From: Clostridium sp.
GTDB lineage: Bacteria; Bacillota; Clostridia; Clostridiales; Clostridiaceae
Length of the DNA stretch: 64,000 nucleotides
Reading direction: 5' to 3'
Assembly (NCBI GenBank): GCA_031292145.1
Contig: JARLHR010000210.1
Span: 49,584-113,583 of the forward strand
The notes below the pieces were generated by a model. The model was not told the DNA's origin. It made no database searches and saw nothing but the letters and a program-made list of their open reading frames with translations. Shown here piece by piece: positions 62,695 to 64,000 of the stretch. The first letter of the stretch is position 1. Each line of letters opens with the position of its first letter. Both the position numbers and the translations under genes were made by a program.

Positions 62695-63654
62695 TTAAAG
62701 ATCCACACGATTTCTTTTTTCACCTCTATTAAACGCACTAATATTTTCCAGCAAATCTGTAAACAATCTATTTCTAGCTTCTTCACTTGCCCATGCTATA
62801 TGAGGTGTTAATATTAATCTTTCTTTATTTTTAACTTTCAATAATGGATTATCTGCTGGAATTGGCTCAACGTTAAATACATCCAGAGCTGCCCCCCCTA
62901 TTATCTCTTCGTCTAAAGCTCTAGCCAAATCTTCATCTACTACTATGGGGCCTCTTCCCACATTAATTAAGACTGCATCTTTTTTCATTTTAGTAAATAC
63001 TTCATAATTAATTAACCCTTCTGTTCGTTCATTTAAAGGCGCATGTATAGATATAATATCACATTGCATTAATAATGAATCAAATTCTACCCTTGCATAA
63101 TCTGAATCAGCATTTTTGCCTGATGTTGAATAATATACTACTCTTGCTCCAAAGGCTTGAGCTATTCTCGCCACTCTCTTCCCAATGTTACCAAGTCCTA
63201 TTATTCCCCATACCTTACCGCATAAATCCTTATATGGTACTTCTATATTAGTAAATATATCATGCTTTGAATATTTTCCTGACTTAACAAAGTTATCAAA
63301 ATAACTAAGATTGTCATATAAATGAAGTAACATAGCAAAAGTATGTTGAGCTACTGTAGTAGTTGAATATCCTTTGACATTAGTTACTGCAATATTTCTT
63401 TCTTTAGCATACTTAACATCTATATTATTATATCCTGTAGCCATTTCACATATTAGTTCTAGTTCTGCTGCACCTTTCAAGTTATTCCTATTTAATTCAA
63501 CTTTATTAGTTAATACAATATTAGCATCTCTAATTCTCTCCGGAACTTCTTCTTTTAAAGTTAAATCATAATAAATTACTTGACCAAATTCATTTAATTT
63601 AATGTAGTCTACATTACCTAATGTTTTACCATCTAATACTACTATTTTTTTCAT
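62695..63654 (-). CDS. D-2-hydroxyacid dehydrogenase, NAD-dependent
   Basis: 319 aa from the ATG at 63654, chosen because AGGTGA lies 7 bases upstream; a TTG two codons earlier overlaps the spacing. The two-domain family is complete. It has the NAD-binding Rossmann motif GIIGLGNIGKR and the substrate-binding MATGYNNIDVKYAKE, where the conserved Gly-Asn-Asp is close to family form. The catalytic Arg region NVGRGPIVVDEDL follows, then the Glu and the His in TPHIAWAS. The closest type is hydroxypyruvate/glycerate dehydrogenase, but substrate is inferred only. Monocistronic. Confidence 0.92.
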   Translation of the reverse strand: MKKIVVLDGKTLGNVDYIKLNEFGQVIYYDLTLKEEVPERIRDANIVLTNKVELNRNNLKGAAELELICEMATGYNNIDVKYAKERNIAVTNVKGYSTTTVAQHTFAMLLHLYDNLSYFDNFVKSGKYSKHDIFTNIEVPYKDLCGKVWGIIGLGNIGKRVARIAQAFGARVVYYSTSGKNADSDYARVEFDSLLMQCDIISIHAPLNERTEGLINYEVFTKMKKDAVLINVGRGPIVVDEDLARALDEEIIGGAALDVFNVEPIPADNPLLKVKNKERLILTPHIAWASEEARNRLFTDLLENISAFNRGEKRNRVDL

Positions 63655-63859
63655 GTTCAATCACCTTTCTAACTTTAAAATACTAACTATATTCTCTAAA
63701 TCATACCATTTATTGTTGAATTTACTATATTAATGATACAATAAATTCAAATAAATGTAAACTTTAATCCCCTTGCATTTTCATACAAAAACGAAGATTC
63801 ATAAACATAGTAATTTAATTGCTACATCTACAAATCTTCAACTATATTCTATTAAGGGA
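63655..63859. other. Upstream region of the dehydrogenase gene
   Basis: AT-rich promoter-type sequence with a hairpin GAAGATT...AATCTTC at about 63793-63829 in an unclear role. No gene is seen. Confidence 0.4.
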
Positions 63860-64000
63860 GTTTCAAAAAAATAACCAGTCAGCTTCTGGTCTATTTTGTG
63901 CTATGCTTCATCACCATAATCCTTACATAGTTCACTATGCGCGGGTTATGGTTCTTCGCCTAGCGCAAAATATCCTCAGAATCTTTGACTTGTTATTTTC
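63860..64000. repeat. AGGCAC-type palindromic repeat, copy 3, cut by window end
   Basis: It begins TTTCAAAAAAATAACCAGTCAG and runs to GACTTGTTATTTTC at the window end. The interior (TCTATTTTGTGCTATGC, GCGCAAAATATC, ATCTTTGACTTGTTATTTTC) aligns with the copies at 3304 and 27835. The left GGCAC terminus is changed to GGGAG. Confidence 0.75.

Overview
The window is AT-rich, densely coded DNA from a low-GC Firmicute. Codon use, strong AGGAGG-type ribosome binding sites, frequent TTG/GTG starts, and genes such as DUF4179 anti-sigma, U32 peptidase, a mutS2-U32-zapA cluster, murT-gatD and dacF all fit Clostridium sensu stricto. A solventogenic or saccharolytic species close to C. beijerinckii or C. 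saccharoperbutylacetonicum is my inference. No rRNA, tRNA, CRISPR array, prophage or transposase gene is visible. Most of the window is ordinary chromosomal background.

Layout. 1-3.3 kb: 5' part of a phosphoglucomutase gene (minus), then an ECF sigma factor and its DUF4179 anti-sigma partner. 3.5-8.2 kb: sbcD-sbcC. 8.7-18.1 kb: a likely xyloglucan locus, with a secreted multidomain GH5, leaderless GH74 and GH31 enzymes and a divergent AraC regulator. 18.2-21.2 kb: an accessory patch with an orphan amino-acid-type binding protein, a short lipoprotein, the 3' stump of a papain-like toxin with its immunity gene, and a decayed sensor kinase. 21.3-26.3 kb: a Nim-like flavoprotein, a DODA-type dioxygenase and a four-gene SPFH/zinc-ribbon membrane operon. 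26.5-35.8 kb: an unusual isoprenoid-synthase-fold protein, a DUF523 protein, mutS2, a U32 protein and a ZapA fused to a very long coiled coil. 36.3-40.7 kb: murT-gatD, dacF and a flavin reductase. 41.5-49.9 kb: an unknown protein, YitT, LrgAB, two more orphan binding proteins and a complete NMT1/SsuABC-type importer. 50.5-63.7 kb: a diguanylate cyclase, a chemoreceptor, an ammonium transporter with an attenuator leader, a DUF4261 protein, a topoisomerase III-like protein, a methyltransferase and a hydroxyacid dehydrogenase.

The most interesting material is non-coding. (1) A family of about 280-310 bp elements starts TA-GATATCC and ends GGATATC-TA, is almost entirely one imperfect palindrome, and occurs as two diverged subfamilies with the same order of conserved blocks. 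Its ends lie next to the ribosome binding sites of sbcD, araC and topB, and one copy sits inside another repeat. (2) A second family ends in AGGCACA; three genes have their stop codon inside its terminus, and copies act as bidirectional terminators. (3) A third family is made of AGTTAAC/AGTTAAG-type heptamers facing each other as long hairpins. (4) The amt leader contains two tandem stem-loops with six-base loops carrying A at position 1 and G at position 4, in competition with an intrinsic terminator. This matches the known target of ANTAR antiterminators.
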